DNA from: Collybiopsis luxurians FD-317 M1
Lineage: Eukaryota; Basidiomycota; Agaricomycetes; Agaricales; Omphalotaceae
Assembly (NCBI GenBank): GCA_000827265.1
Contig: KN834882.1
Coordinates: 27,857-91,856 of the forward strand
Length of the DNA stretch: 64,000 nt
Direction: 5' to 3'
The translations under genes were made by a program, and so were the position numbers. Below the pieces are notes generated by a model that was given only the letters and a program-made list of their open reading frames with translations, was not told the DNA's origin and did not search any database. Position 1 is the first letter of the stretch. Each line of letters starts with the position of its first letter. This document shows positions 1 through 12,296 of this stretch, in pieces.

Positions 1-2510
1 ATCCTAAGGTGAACTTTGAGTGCAGACCCAACAGATGCTAACCGGGTGCCTAAACTTCCTCGGCCCGACTGCGCTGTTCAATTATCTGGGTTGAAATACA
101 GTTTCCCTTTGGGATTGCCAATATAAGTCGGACTTAATCCTTGATTACGAGAGGCTAATCAACAAGGGGAGAATGAGCGAAACTGCATTGCACTAACCTG
201 AGCATTCCAGCTTGCTTATGGGTGATGCAACAATGACTCTCACCTGTGCACAGGTTAAAAGCATGTCATTGTACCAGGTTAGTACTTTAGCACCTCAGAG
301 CGCTGAGATATGCAGTCGACCAACTCAATTAGGCAAAGCTACCTTGTTTTTTCTTCCTTTCATCTTGCTAGTCATCTGTATTATTCACACCACCCTCCCT
401 TTTCCGCCCTGTTTTGTATGCTTTTTCCTTTTACTTTGTATAACTCGCTTTTTACACTATGTCAATCTCATTTTCATCTTATCTGTACCTTAACATCGCC
501 TGTACCCTTTTTCGGACTGTTCCTAATTTATTGGGGGCCCTATGGGGTTGCTCTTTCTTTGGCTATAGCGAAGTTCTCCCCTTAGTGTTGATTGGTAGCA
601 ATATTTGGCATCAATTAGTCACGGACTACTCACTTTCAAAGCAAATTTACAAAATTTACCATATTTAGAAGGAGACTGTATAAACGGCTGTTACGGCTGT
701 ATATGGCATGGGTTGATACGGGTTATACCGTCCCGTATCCCATACCGTATTTTTGACCTGGAAAATTGTGACAGTATGGGCACAGACCTGTATAGGCGGC
801 ACCCGTATACCATTGGTGTACGGGCACAGCGACATGCCCTAGATTAAGCAGGCAAATTTATCCTGGAGACCCTCCTTCTTGAAAGTTCCTGCAAAGAGGT
901 CATAGCCAAGAGGGTACCAGGCAATGTCATGCTGATGTTTCTGAACCTCCTGGTTATAATAACAAAGAGTCAGATATGCTGAGTGGAATAATACCTTTCA
1001 TCCTCTCTGGCACATTCTGGGTCAATAGAGAAAATACTAGGTTCGATTCAGGTGATATTTTGAGTGATGTGCTGCCATCAGACATGATGCAATATTGCAG
1101 CGGCAATGTGAGATATAAAATGACTGTAGGTACAAACAGCGAGTCTAAATGCGTTGATTTTGAACATGGAATAAGCCCCAACCCAAATATTACCCTGAGC
1201 TCTAATGACACTGAGTAGGACAGTGGTGACCTGTCGGAGGAATCGAAAAAATGACCGGCAGGGTATGAGAGCGCCAGGAGGCTACATATAGATAAGAGTC
1301 TAGCAAGTGAAGCTGCAGTGAAGTGCATTGTTATACTACAATAGTGTATGAAATTGGTGCAAACACTAGGTTTTTTTTATATTCCCAGAGAGTATATAAC
1401 AATAATGTTTAACTCGAAGGTTAGGATTCAGTAATTTCCCAAGGGTCAAGAGTTGGAGACCTTTTTTTGACTTGAGACTGTGCCTCTCATGCTATATAAC
1501 AGTATTCAAAATCCTCATTTATGAATCGGAGAGCCCTGGTCAACATGGCTCAAAGGTACAATGGTCATGGGAATACTTGGTCTGAGTGCAGTTGCCCAAT
1601 GGTTGCACTGATATTGTAGTAGCACCTCTGCTGGCACTTGAAAGGATTTCATTTATCATATCCGAGACATCCAATGTCAAGCTCAGTGCCAGGTAGAGAT
1701 GTTGGTTCCTACCCTCGAGATCTTTTTAAGTATAGCAATGAGCAGAACTTGTAAGACAACAAAATAGTGCTAGATGGCTTGGAACAATATATATCTCAAA
1801 AAAGTAGAAAGCTAAAAATAGCATCAATAATAACAAGTTAGCTATTACTGCAAAGATCTCTGCAAAGTACACCGTGACCTAAGACTAGCGAGGTCATTCC
1901 TCCATCCACTGCTGACAGAAGACTGACAGAAGGTCACTTTAAGAAATGAAAAGGCCTAAGGTATCGGAAAGAGTATGTTGAGCACAGAAGTATCTTGAAG
2001 AGACAGTGAACTGTCAGCAAAGTGTCTATAAATTCAAGCATAGTCAATGCATCACAGAATGACTTGGCAATAATAGAGAGCAAATAATGAGCCTTTAGAA
2101 TGAATGAGTTTAGAGATTGAAGTTGATTACTCGGAGGTGTACCAGAGGCCTTTCTAGCAATCCAAAGGCTACCTTCTCCCACACTGAGTCCTTTTTGCTA
2201 TGACCAACAAGCATGGAAAAAATATTTAAAAGCACAAGTGCTAAATGCAAGGAATAGATCCAACCTATTAGTGGTATTGATTTTTTTGCCAGGTGGCCAG
2301 TGCATCATTGAGAACTGGATTGAGACTTCTCAGTGTGTGCAGGAGGGTGTGAGCTCTGGAAGCATTGTGCATAATATTGTATACTAAGTGCAAACTAAAA
2401 GAGCAGAGACACTGAATAGGCCTGAAATATATGCAAGGAGATGATAGAGAATTAAACCTGCCATTGCTGAAGCCACATGCCGGGGGGAAATGCCAGCAGT
2501 GGGCCAGGCA
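1..2510. other. Gene-free, repeat-like flank
   Basis: I see no supportable gene. All open frames are short, mostly rely on non-ATG starts and show no recognisable domain. The only local structure is a GC-rich hairpin cluster around 680-840. CpG becomes rare from about 1.4 kb onward, as in the transposon-laden DNA that follows. Confidence 0.5.
715..739. repeat. Hairpin with 8-bp perfect arms
   Basis: GATACGGG at 715-722 and CCCGTATC at 732-739 form a perfect inverted repeat around a 9-base loop, and flanking ATGGG/CCCAT extends it with a small mismatch. Further GTATACC/GGTATAC-type words follow to about 830. This resembles the interior of a small non-autonomous transposon, but I found no convincing ends or target duplication. 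Confidence 0.4.
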
Positions 2511-2513
2511 ATG

Positions 2514-2990
2514 TTAGAACTCCACTTAATTTTCACTTTGAACACCCCACTCAGTGATGAACAACTGTCTAATATTTTGGTAGCATCATTTTTTGTTCCT
2601 CACATTTAATTAACTATATTCATACTGGCACTTTCATTGCCCGAGCGGCAGTACAGAAGATCACAACAATGCCACAGCAGACCTTAGATGTGCTGCACAG
2701 CAACTATTTGAGCTGTGCGATGCAGTTGGCAAGCTGACTTGACTGTGCTGCACAGTAATATAAACCCTGTGCTACACATTAACATAAAGCCTGTCCCGTG
2801 CAGTAATATAGTATGGTCATACACAGTTAACATGACTGAGACAATGACTCAGCTTTGTAACAATACATTTCCTGTAGTATAAATACTGAGGACTCGAACT
2901 CAAGCTCCTTAGCTTGAGTATTTTAACCTGTCAGTACATATCATAGTATTTACAGTTGTACTCTATAGCTAAACAATCATTACTGTTACA
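2514..2990 (+). mobile_element. Possible solo LTR or promoter-like remnant
   Basis: The stretch begins TGTTAGA and ends GTTACA. It contains a TATA-like box (GTATAAATA, about 2877) followed by a short inverted repeat around CTCAAGCTCCTTAGCTTGAG. This organisation is typical of an LTR. No partner LTR or target duplication is visible, so the boundaries are guesses. Confidence 0.25.
2744..2815. repeat. 24-bp tandem repeat, three copies
   Basis: Three consecutive 24-bp units share the pattern TGTGCTGCACAGTAATATAA with several substitutions between copies. A fourth partial unit lies at about 2690. Confidence 0.6.
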
Positions 2991-3557
2991 TCTTTGAAAT
3001 TGCTCACTAAATACTTGAACAAAGGTCTATCTCTAAGACTATACACTCAAGTAGCTCTATTAAATTGCATAATATCCACCATTAGTCAACTACAATTCCA
3101 CCTAAGTGATTGATTACCAAATTGCATCCATATACTAATGCTGTAGTCATAGCCATTGTTTACATACAGCAAAAATCTGCATTACACATCCAGCCATATA
3201 GTGCGAGTACATAACAAACAACCAGAAATGGCCTGATGAAACCATGTTTTATTGGACATTTCCAGGTGGCCATTACTCCCACCCACTCCCACCCATCCCC
3301 CAAAGCAGTTCAGAATTTTATGGTACTATACAGTATTAAACTCCTCCCAAGCCATCCTGAAATCTGTGGAAATTGGTATATAATGAATGGCAGCCAGGGA
3401 TGGGTACCCTATCATTGATAGCATATCTGTTTGATTTCTGATCTAAATGCATCTAGACTTACCCACTTACACTCTCTGCCTATCATCTACTCATAAGTAC
3501 TGTATAATTAGAGCTTTCTCAAGACATACAGTCTTGCTAAATTTGCTTCTATAAGTG

Positions 3558-3810
3558 AATGTTACATGCACTCCTACTTCTCCCTTACAGGGTTCAGACT
3601 ATGGGAAGAATGCAGGAGGGAACCTAGAATTGTGTTTGTATTGAGTGATGTGCATTACTGGGCAACATTTAATGACAAAAGTAAGAAGTTCATGGGCCAG
3701 CCTAATATGATCGAGGGATTGTCAAATAGGGGTTGTCAAGTAGGGAGTACTTTGACAAAGTGTGAGTTGTTTGTCAGTGAGTCTTTTGTGAGGTAGTTGT
3801 TCATCTGTTG
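3558..3810 (+). pseudogene. SDR pseudogene 1, exon-3 fragment
   Basis: This stretch aligns with 13,790-14,020 of the intact SDR gene, covering the exon-3 part that contains the catalytic-Ser strand and the 3' end of the exon. Many differences are CpG changes: TCGTATCGAG in the intact gene reads TTGTATTGAG here, and GGCGTCGTTT reads GGCAACATTT. The upstream exons are not recognisable, and the fragment ends where the Copia-1 insertion begins. It is the 5' part of a broken gene whose 3' part resumes near 7,940. Confidence 0.8.
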
Positions 3811-4886
3811 TTTTTACACCACTGGATAGTCTTCAGCTTCAATCTCATCTTTTCTCCTGTACTCTTTACTACTCATATAACCTTGTTTCTTGATTTCTTG
3901 ATGTGACACCTAGTGACTTTGATGCTATACTGAGGGCCTTGCTGCTATATCTCAGTAGTCAAGTTTACAGTTGCTGACAGAAGATTGAAGCTTATTTTAC
4001 ACTACTTGTTATGAAGCTCTTACCTTTGTATTTGTTATGCTTGGTGTACTGACCTATCATTATACTTCTGGATTGCATACCTGCTGTTGTTGTATTCAAA
4101 CCTTGATCTTGCTGACCTAGTTCTAATGTTTATAAAAAGGTGTTAGTGTTCTTGCATAACCTAGGCTGACAAACTCATAGTAGGGTCAACTGAGACTCCT
4201 GATTGCTTACCAAAGTTCACTATACTCTTCAGAGGAAGGTTCTACAGTATCGAGAAGACCCTTTTACCAACATACACCAATTTTTCTCTGTTGAAATGAT
4301 ATGAATGCTTTTGTGTATCATGGTGGATCATCTGATCAATATGAACTATAATTAGTACTTACACTGATCTGATTGAGCCACATATATTGTTTCATATTTG
4401 TATATAGTCTATTACTCATTAATGGCAGATATTACAATTCTCTCATAGCTACATTTATGCTATTTGGTCATCTATCTACACATGTCATATACTATGCTGT
4501 ACAACATATGAACCATTAATCCATTGCATGTTAACAAGTGGATGATTGTGTTCAATGAGGCTTCTGGTTGCTCACTCCTGAGTAATGAGTCTTGATGTAG
4601 TGCAAAATATGGTCATGGTATGGTTTACTCCTGATCATTTTTAATTACATAAAATCCTCATGTATTAAATACACATCTGTCTTGCTCACTAACACAGTAT
4701 GTACATAGGCACTCCACAAGAAATCAGATTGGAGATGGATATATGATGGACACAAAAAATGCTCACATCACTTGAATAACAAAAGTCAATTGGGTTAAGA
4801 CTTATGTTGATGCACCTTGAGTTCATAACTTGAGGGAACATGTCTCTGACTGTTAAATTCTCTTTATACAACCAAATCAGCTCACA
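3811..4886. other. Copia-1 leader/LTR region, no gene
   Basis: AT-rich, CpG-poor DNA lies between the broken SDR exon and the first Copia-1 gag codons. It should contain the 5' LTR and leader of the element, but the 3' LTR appears to be lost, so the LTR cannot be delimited by comparison. I see no gene here. Confidence 0.4.
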
Positions 4887-7660
4887 ATGTCTACCTCTAC
4901 TATTTCTCAAGTCCCCATGTTCAACAGCTCCAACTATGTCAGCTGGGAAGCTGGAATGAAGGCTTATCTTTGCCTTCAGGGAGTTTGGTGTATGGTTTCT
5001 GGAGATCTTCCACATCCAGAAGATGGCAATAAGACTGAACTTCATACTTGTAATATTCCTGCACAAGGAAACAGGGAGGCATATTCTGAAACATATGAAC
5101 ACTCTTACACCTCTCCAGAATGAGTCAAAGAGCAGAATGAATGGGATAAATGGGATGACATGGCTCTTGGTGCAATCCAAATGTGCCTTCCATCAGACAT
5201 TGCTTGTACAATGATTAAAGATACCTCTGAAGAAACCTGGGACAATATTCAAGCCACCTATGGGAAACCAGGTGCTGCTGGAAAATTCACCATCTTCTGT
5301 GAGGCAATCACTTTTACAATCTCCAACAATGTAGATCCAACTGGCCCTATTGCTTCTCTCATTAGTCACTTGGATGAGATGAATATTCAATTCTCTGATT
5401 CAATTGAAACCATGGTCATTCTCACTGCCTTACCAGCTTCTTGGGATTCATTCTGTGCTACAATTCTTGCACAATCTGACACCCTTCTTCCCCAAAAATC
5501 ATCCCTAGCATTCATGATGAATACTGTCAATGAAAGTCTGGCAATTCTTCAGGACTTGCTGGCACACAAATCACTGCTGTCCAATGACTCAATGATAACA
5601 CTTCTAATTGGAATTCCCAAAAGAAATGGAAAGGTCCCAAAAATGTGCCCCCTGGGCAGCAGCCTTCTCAGAAAAACTCTCCTTCCAATGGGAATAAACC
5701 AAGGAAGACTCACTGTGGTGGTAAGGGAGGGGAAGAAAAGGCAGCAAAATGCACAAAATGCACATGAATCTACTGCTGACACCTCATCTACTCTTATTGG
5801 TAACTTTGCCACTGCTTATATTTCCACCATTCCTTCCACTTCTCCTCTTATCAAACCACCTGTTGGTTGGACTCCTCTTAAAGGTATCTCTGAGACCAAA
5901 CCAGAATTCATTCAAAGATCCTCCAAGGAATCTTATGATCCTATTCTGGCTAATATGAAGAAGGGAGAAGAAGAGATCAATTTGTCAGCTGAAGAATTAG
6001 CCATACATCTTGACAATTTTTATGACTCTTATCTTGTCAACAAGCATGGTAATGACCTGGGAGATACCTATATGAATGACATGGATGAGGAAGAATATGG
6101 CTCTGGCAATGAAAAACTTATTTTTTGGCAAGTAGCACTCTCTAAATTTAAGAGAAATATTACTAATCAGTTGCATCATACTAAACAGATGTTCTCTAAA
6201 CTATGTGCACAACATCCAAAATCCTCAGTCTTTTCTCATTTGGACTTCTCAAATTATGCCATAGTATCTGATATGAACTCTGTAAATATGAATAAATATG
6301 TTTCTGCTTCTCCACTTGATGCAGACAATAAAATTTATTTGCAAAATGTGCACTGTTTAAATAAGAATGTTAAAAATAGTTTTGATCAGGAATTAACAGC
6401 ATGGCTCTTAGATTCTGGAGCTTCTGGGCATTTGGCACTATGTATAGAAAATTTTGCTAATTATAAAAAATTCCCTGATCCTATTCCTGTATAAACTGCC
6501 AATAAAAATTCAAAAGTTTTCATACTTGGTGCTGGAACTGTATTCATTACTCATGACAATGAACTTGGTACAACTCAAACAACTAAGTTATATCCCCAAC
6601 CACAATGTACACATTAACTCTTGTCAATCAGTCAAATAAACCAATCTGGTTATTATACAACCATTGATGAAGAAAAATCTGTTATCCATCTAAAGTCCAA
6701 TTAAAAGATTGTTATGACATAAAGCATATGATTGGTGCAGATGCCTTACACTGGCTCTGGGCATTGATTCAAAATCCACAACAATATATGGCCAGTCAAA
6801 AGACTGATGATTATAACACTTGACATAACCATTTTGGACATCCAGGTAAAATAGTTTTATGCAATGCTTCTAAAAATGTAAAAGGTCTTCCTAAAATTTC
6901 TATTCCATCTGAAGATTCACCATGTTGAGATTGTGCACTTGGAAAGGCTGCTGCCAAATCTTACCCCAAGTCTGAGAAACAAGCAGAACATCCATTGGAT
7001 CTTGTTCATGCAGATCTCATTGAAATGCCAACCTTGTTGTATCACAAATTTAAATATGTGATTACAATTCTCAATCATGCTACATAAAAAATCTGAAAGG
7101 TCACAAGTGTTTAAAGATTTCAAGGCCTGGGCTGAAAAACAGACTGGCCACAAAATTAAAATACTATGCATCAATTGAGGGGGAGAATTCTGCTCTAAAG
7201 ATTTTATGGCTTATCTCAAATCAGAAGGAATTGAAGTTCAAATGCCAGAACCCATGTTCATCAACAAAATGGTCATGCAGAATGTATACATTGCACACTC
7301 TTAGACAAGTCTGAAGCAATGCATCATCATGCTTGCTGTCCAGAGTCATGGTGGAAATTTTCTCATTCCACTGCATTGCATGTATACAACTGAACACCAT
7401 TACATCAATTGAACTGGAAAACACCAATTGAAGTATTTCTGAATAAAAAACCTGACATTTCATACTTTAGAACCTTTGGGTGTGGTGCTTATGTCTATGT
7501 TCCTATTGACAAGCACTCAAATAAATTTAAACCACACTCTGAAGCAATGACCTTCATTGGTTATGATAAAGGAAGCAAAGGATACTTATTCATGCATATG
7601 ATAATACTATTTATCCTGCCTCCCAAGGCACCTTTTATAAAAATAGTTTCCAAAGTGTAA
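4887..7660 (+). mobile_element. Copia-1: degenerate Ty1/copia remnant (gag-protease-integrase)
   Basis: Parts of a Ty1/copia polyprotein are readable in order. A gag begins at 4887 and continues in another frame from 5160. An aspartic-protease motif (LDSGASGH) lies near 6412, and integrase-like sequence with the zinc-binding HFGHPG segment near 6830. An integrase C-terminal motif (FRTFGCGAYVYVP) is near 7463. Several stops and frameshifts break the frame. Reverse transcriptase and RNase H are absent, and sequence resembling the SDR gene resumes at about 7,940, so the element is truncated at its 3' end. It interrupts SDR pseudogene 1. Confidence 0.8.
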
Positions 7661-7939
7661 ATCAGACAAAAACAGAAATGAGAGACCCTCTGAACCTATC
7701 TGGTCTAACCCTGGTGATGAACCTGACCTACCTTTATTTGATCCATATATTCTGGACTCAAATATACCATTTATTTCTTCCAATGATGATCAGAGTCATC
7801 CACCTAACAGTGATAATGACAATGATTTGAATAATGATGCTTCTACCCAAGAGTGTCATATATCAATGGATCATCAATCTGCAGATAATAATCCTACTCA
7901 CACTCCTCCCTCTGTGTCAGACAATTCTGACACAGATGA
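7661..7939. other. Tail of Copia-1, no gene
   Basis: Acidic, Asn/Asp-rich reading frames typical of the linker between integrase and reverse transcriptase can be glimpsed (around 7720-7940), but they are broken. Nothing else is visible before homology to the SDR gene resumes. Confidence 0.4.
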
Positions 7940-8519
7940 ATTTAGCAGGTTTTGTCAATCTTTTCAAGGGATCTGAGTGGTTTTTGCCAGGTTATTTGAA
8001 AAGCTCCTGGTGATGACAGCTGAAGAGGGTGGGAGACAGTTGGTAAGGGCAGCAATCAGTAGTTTGGAAGATGGAGAGAAGCTTAAAGGTAGTTAGGTCT
8101 CATTGGGAGAGGTTATGGGACTGAATAATTATTTGGTTCATGAGGAGAAGTTGAGGGTCGAAGAGAAGTACTTGATGCAAAGTGGGCCAATACAGGACTC
8201 ATGCCCTTTTCAGTAATTGGAACAAATTACATACCTTGCGGATCCTGGATCATCAATGTAAGTAATGAAAACTAACTAAAATTGTATAAATTGCAGAAAT
8301 TAGATCAACTCAAATTCCCTGCCTTGGATCAGGCACAGAATTGTCAGAGCAGAAACTTAGTATTCCATTCCATTCAATGCACTCATAATTGGGAAGCCTT
8401 ATGAATAATGATCCTTGCTTTGAGTTGCTAAAGTCAAATTTTGTTGAAGAAATCAACAATGGGAGATGCTGAAAGGACAGGATGCAAGGGCCAAGCAGAC
8501 TGTGAATCTCCAAGATTGA
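7940..8519 (+). pseudogene. SDR pseudogene 1, C-terminal exons
   Basis: The sequence aligns with 14,255-14,637 of the intact SDR gene, including the segment encoding TTEEGGRQLV and the final exon ending in the same TGA (8517-8519). Frame-disrupting changes and an inserted segment around 8,180-8,430 show that it is dead. CpG sites of the intact gene are largely TpG/CpA here. The gene lies upstream of TIM50 copy A in the same orientation, defining tandem unit 1. Confidence 0.8.
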
Positions 8520-10262
8520 ATGGCAAAGGCAGATGCATGAGATTCAGTAGGATGATCCATCAGAAGGGATATACTCTCGATTGGGACAGTATACCATAAA
8601 CTCGGGAGGACTAATCGAAACCCAGCTGCCACTTGCACTTTGGTTATTGATCCAGGTGCACCTACTTTATCTATAGCCCGCATCCAATTCATTCGACGAT
8701 GGGTATGTTGCCTGCGGCGTATTGAAGTATCAAAGCAGCTAGGCTACTCTTACATCAAGCTTTATCTTCCTGTTATCCCGGTAGGCCCTATCGTCTGCCA
8801 TTTCAGCTTATCTTCGGTCCAAAAGATGTCATATACGCGGTATGCGCACAAAGCCCTCTATGTACCTGTTGGACTACCAACATCATTTTTTAAACTGTTA
8901 ATTTAGTATGTGAGCCATTTCGTCACCATCATCATTATCATACGACATGGTCAGGACTAGGGGGACCTTTTCTGATGAACAAGCGGGAATGCGGGGGTGA
9001 TTGTGTATAGTGTACTAAGTACATAGTAGGGTAGTCAATCTTTCAGGCTCATCGTGATGCTTTCGACTTTTAGGCCTGGCCCAGTAAGCTACTCGGTTCA
9101 ACGTTTCGAGGGTACAAAGAAAACTCAAGTATTACAGTTGATAACGCAGTTTTCTCAAGCGGTTTGAGAGCTATAAATTTGAGAAACGGGAGAAGGGACT
9201 TGTTCCCCGGGCTTGTCGCATTGACGTAGTTGCGCCAATCTTCGTTTTCTTTTGTCGACTTGTATATGCTGTATGTCATCAATCCGTATGTGATATATGA
9301 AGATGTTGAAACTTGAAGACGGTAACATTGAAGGCAAGCGAAAGTTGCCATTCCGTCCGATCTGGAGGGGAGAAGCTTAAGACTCCCATAAGAAGTTACA
9401 GGGAAGAAATGGATACATTGCATATGAAAAGATTCGAAAGCAGGGAAGCGCAAGTCGCCTGCGTATCGTGAGTAGCTGGATTCATTAGAGGGTGTGCGAG
9501 TAGTTTTCTTTTGGCGTACATACGATAACAATTGCCAGGATAGGGGGAGGATATTGAACTCGCTCGAATGAGGCTGGAATTTGGGGTCCACTGGTCAAGG
9601 GTCGATCGTATTAGTGAGTTCAGTGAACGTGAACATGAACATGAACGGGGAGATTGTGATGACCTGCACACGTACACTGAGAGAGTATTCATCTAGGAAT
9701 ACTCGGCCAGAATCCTGGATCGCGGGACGGAGTGTGGCGCTCTAATCAGTGGTCTAAGATAAGTAATCGATGGATTCATCTGTCAAAGCGTTTTTGTTTC
9801 CAAAATTTGGCACTGGGCAGACGTTCGGACGAGTCGAAAACATGTGCCCTGTGGTTGTATCATATAGACCAGGCCTGATTGAATATTTGGCCGTTGAGCA
9901 TGCGATGTATATGCATGAAGAAAAGAAGTGCTTCGCTGATGTTCTTAAATGTCAGTGCAGTTTTTGTTTGTTTTCTTAAGAAGAGAACCAGAAAACACGA
10001 TTTAACGACGTGTCCTTCTGAGATACTGGTTTGAACTAGACAACGTATGCAGCGCGTGGTTTTGAGAGTTGCATTAAGCGCCAGAATAAATTCCCCACGC
10101 TCTCATCGTTCCGTTGTTGAACAACCTTCCAAGCCTCCAGACTCCAGTGACGATGCACCCTCTCCTACCTCTCCTTCACAGTCTTCACCATCCTCAGCTT
10201 CCGAGCCCATGGAGTCTTGACAAGATTCAAAGAACCACAAGGGCTCGTGCTTCATTTCGGTC
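8520..10262. repeat. SDR-TIM50 spacer, copy A (uninterrupted)
   Basis: This intergenic spacer is closely similar to 29,937-30,755 followed directly by 60,481-61,434. In contrast to the DNA just upstream it keeps its CpG sites. It is the paralogue that lacks the giant insertion and thus provides an empty-site reference. It must include the TIM50-A promoter, but I recognise no core promoter element with confidence. A 69-codon ORF at 9,770-9,979 is shared with the other copy only because the spacer is duplicated. Confidence 0.85.
9326..9333. other. Empty insertion site (CATTGAAG)
   Basis: The single copy of CATTGAAG, in the context GGTAACATTGAAGGCAAGCG, corresponds to the 8-bp sequence found once on each side of the giant element (30,748-30,755 and 60,481-60,488). 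Confidence 0.9.
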
Positions 10263-12296
10263 ATGTTCTCCGCTGTGTCCAGGACTGTAAGCCGTCGTGC
10301 CATAGTCCAGTCTACACGATGTATGGCCAAAAAATCCCCTTCAAAGCCTCTGGGCTCTGCTGAAGATGTGCCACCACCTCCCCCTCCTCCGCCGCCCACA
10401 GAAAATGCGAAGACCAATACCGAACCTATAGAACCTTCACCTTTACAAGAATCAAAAGAACCATTATTAACGCGTTCGAGTGTACCTAGCTTAGACTTTT
10501 CGCCGCCGGATCCAGCTGAGCAAGGACGGACTGGTGCTTCAGGGAGGGATAACTTGTCTTCTGCTGACCGGAGGCGGAGGGCGTATGCGAGAGTGGCTTT
10601 GGGGTTGTTCACACTTGGTATTGGAGCTAATGTTGTTTTTATGGGAAGGGAATGGGAGCCGGAAGAGCTTAAGGGGAAGAAGATGGTTCGTCGGTCGAAT
10701 TTTTTGCTGGACACGTATCATTAACACCCCCGCCGCAGACACTGGAAAATGCCCCAGCTGGTCGTTGGGAACGGACAAAAACACGATATCAAGAAATGTT
10801 CAATGTACGTTTGCTCCTAGGGTTTCGTGAGCCTGGGTTTATAAGATCCTTTATTTCTAGTATTTCAGCGAACCAGTTACGACCGAACTCTTACCCCCGC
10901 GCGCACCTCCGCACCCCCAAGCACCTCTTAAACAATACACTCTTTTAATATCCCTTGACGACTTACTAGTTACATCCACCTGGGATGTAAGTTCCTTTGT
11001 CCGCGAATTCTTCCGTTTCACTCTAATTGACGGTTGTTGTTCTATTAACAGCGCCAACATGGATGGCGCACCGCAAAGCGGCCTGGGGTGGATTATTTCC
11101 TAGCTTATATCTCCCAGTTTTACGAGCTGGTGGTGTTTACGACTCAATATTCCTACGTGAGTCGCAACCTCTTTCTTTTATCCATTTTTTTTTTTCTTTT
11201 TGACGTTCCCTCATATCCCATGGTATAGACTGCGCTGCCAATATTGGACCAACTCGACCGGTACAACTTTTACATCGAGCACCGTCTCTTCAGGGAACAC
11301 ACGCGGTCTATCAACGGGGAAGCTGTCAAAGACTCGTCCTATCTTAACCGAGACTTGTCCAAAGTCATCCTACTCGATACTAACCCCGCCCATGTGGCGA
11401 CGCATCCCGAAAACGCCGTGATTATACCGAAATGGAAAGGCGATCCAAAGGATAATGGGTTGGTTGCAGTTATTCCGTTTTTGGAATGTACGTTGTCTCT
11501 CGCTTTCTCTCCCCCTCCCTTTCCCTCTCCCTCTCCCTTTCCGTTTCTCTCCCTCTCCCTTTCTCTCGCTCTAACTCTTGTGAATTACTCTCGTTAATAA
11601 TCATGTTTTGCCCTTTCGCCGAATACAGCCATCGCGATATACAAACCCCCAGATGTGCGACCGATTTTATCTGCGTACCATGGGAAAGACGTGCCTACGG
11701 AGTATGCTAAGCTAGAGGCGGAAGGGAAGCGGAAGCATATTGAGAATTGGACGCAGAATAAGGGGTCGAGGAGTAATTCGTTTGGGAGTTTCTTTGGTGT
11801 TTCGGTGAGTGGTGGTAGTGGTAGAGTGAAGTGGATGAGAAGCTGATCACTTTTTCTTTGTTTCCCCTCGTTCATTCTTTCCTCCGTCGCCCACTCCCAC
11901 ACCCGTACAACATGCCCCTCCACTCCACCATGCAACACCACATGGTCCCGCTCAACGCAAAACGCACCCCCGACCTACCTCGAACAAAAGCGCAGAGAAG
12001 CTCAACAGCAATACCTCGACGAGCAAGCGCAAATCGCGAAAAACAAGGATTATCTGGAGAGTTTATTGAAGCACGAGCAGGCGCTGATGGCCGCGCAGGC
12101 GCCGAGTAATATTTGGGAGGCGATAGAGGCTGTGAGGGGGAACCCCAAGGCGGTGGATGAGGAGTTGTTGGAGAGGTTGGGGAAGGGTGGGGTGGAGGGG
12201 GTGCCGCCGTTGCCGCCGCCTCCGCCCGGGATGGTGGTTAATCCGTTGGTGGTGCCGGGGCAGCAGGGGCAGGGGCAGGAGGGGAAGAAGGCATGA
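10263..12296 (+). CDS. TIM50: TIM50-like mitochondrial import subunit, copy A (last splice acceptor lost)
   Basis: TIM50 is the presequence receptor of the TIM23 translocase in the inner mitochondrial membrane, with an FCP1-like domain facing the intermembrane space. The exons are 10263-10685, 10739-10804, 10861-10986, 11052-11156, 11229-11487 and 11629-11804, plus a cognate of the last exon at 11946-12296. Their lengths equal those of copy B (sum 1506 nt). An N-terminal basic leader, a poly-Pro stretch, one membrane segment (about residues 110-128) and the FCP1-like region are conserved. The acceptor of the last intron reads GG (11944-11945) where copy B has AG. Without splicing the frame ends 14 codons beyond exon 6, removing about 117 C-terminal residues but not the FCP1-like domain. 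A Leu conserved in the family ([10 protein letters not shown]) is Ser here. It is probably a decaying paralogue. Confidence 0.85.
11944..11945 (+). other. Mutated 3' splice acceptor of TIM50-A
   Basis: The sequence is CACATGGTCCCG here and CACATAGTCCCG in copy B (63,039-63,050). The change turns the AG acceptor into GG. No other AG between 11,840 and 11,945 would restore the reading frame of the last exon. Confidence 0.8.

Noticed and set aside
954..1328. A 124-codon minus-strand ORF near the left edge
   Set aside because: Overlaps another ORF on the opposite strand, has no recognisable domain, and lies in repeat-like DNA.
9770..9979. A 69-codon ORF present upstream of both TIM50 copies (also 60,925-61,134)
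   Set aside because: Its presence twice follows from duplication of the spacer; amino-acid differences are frequent and no function or selection is suggested.
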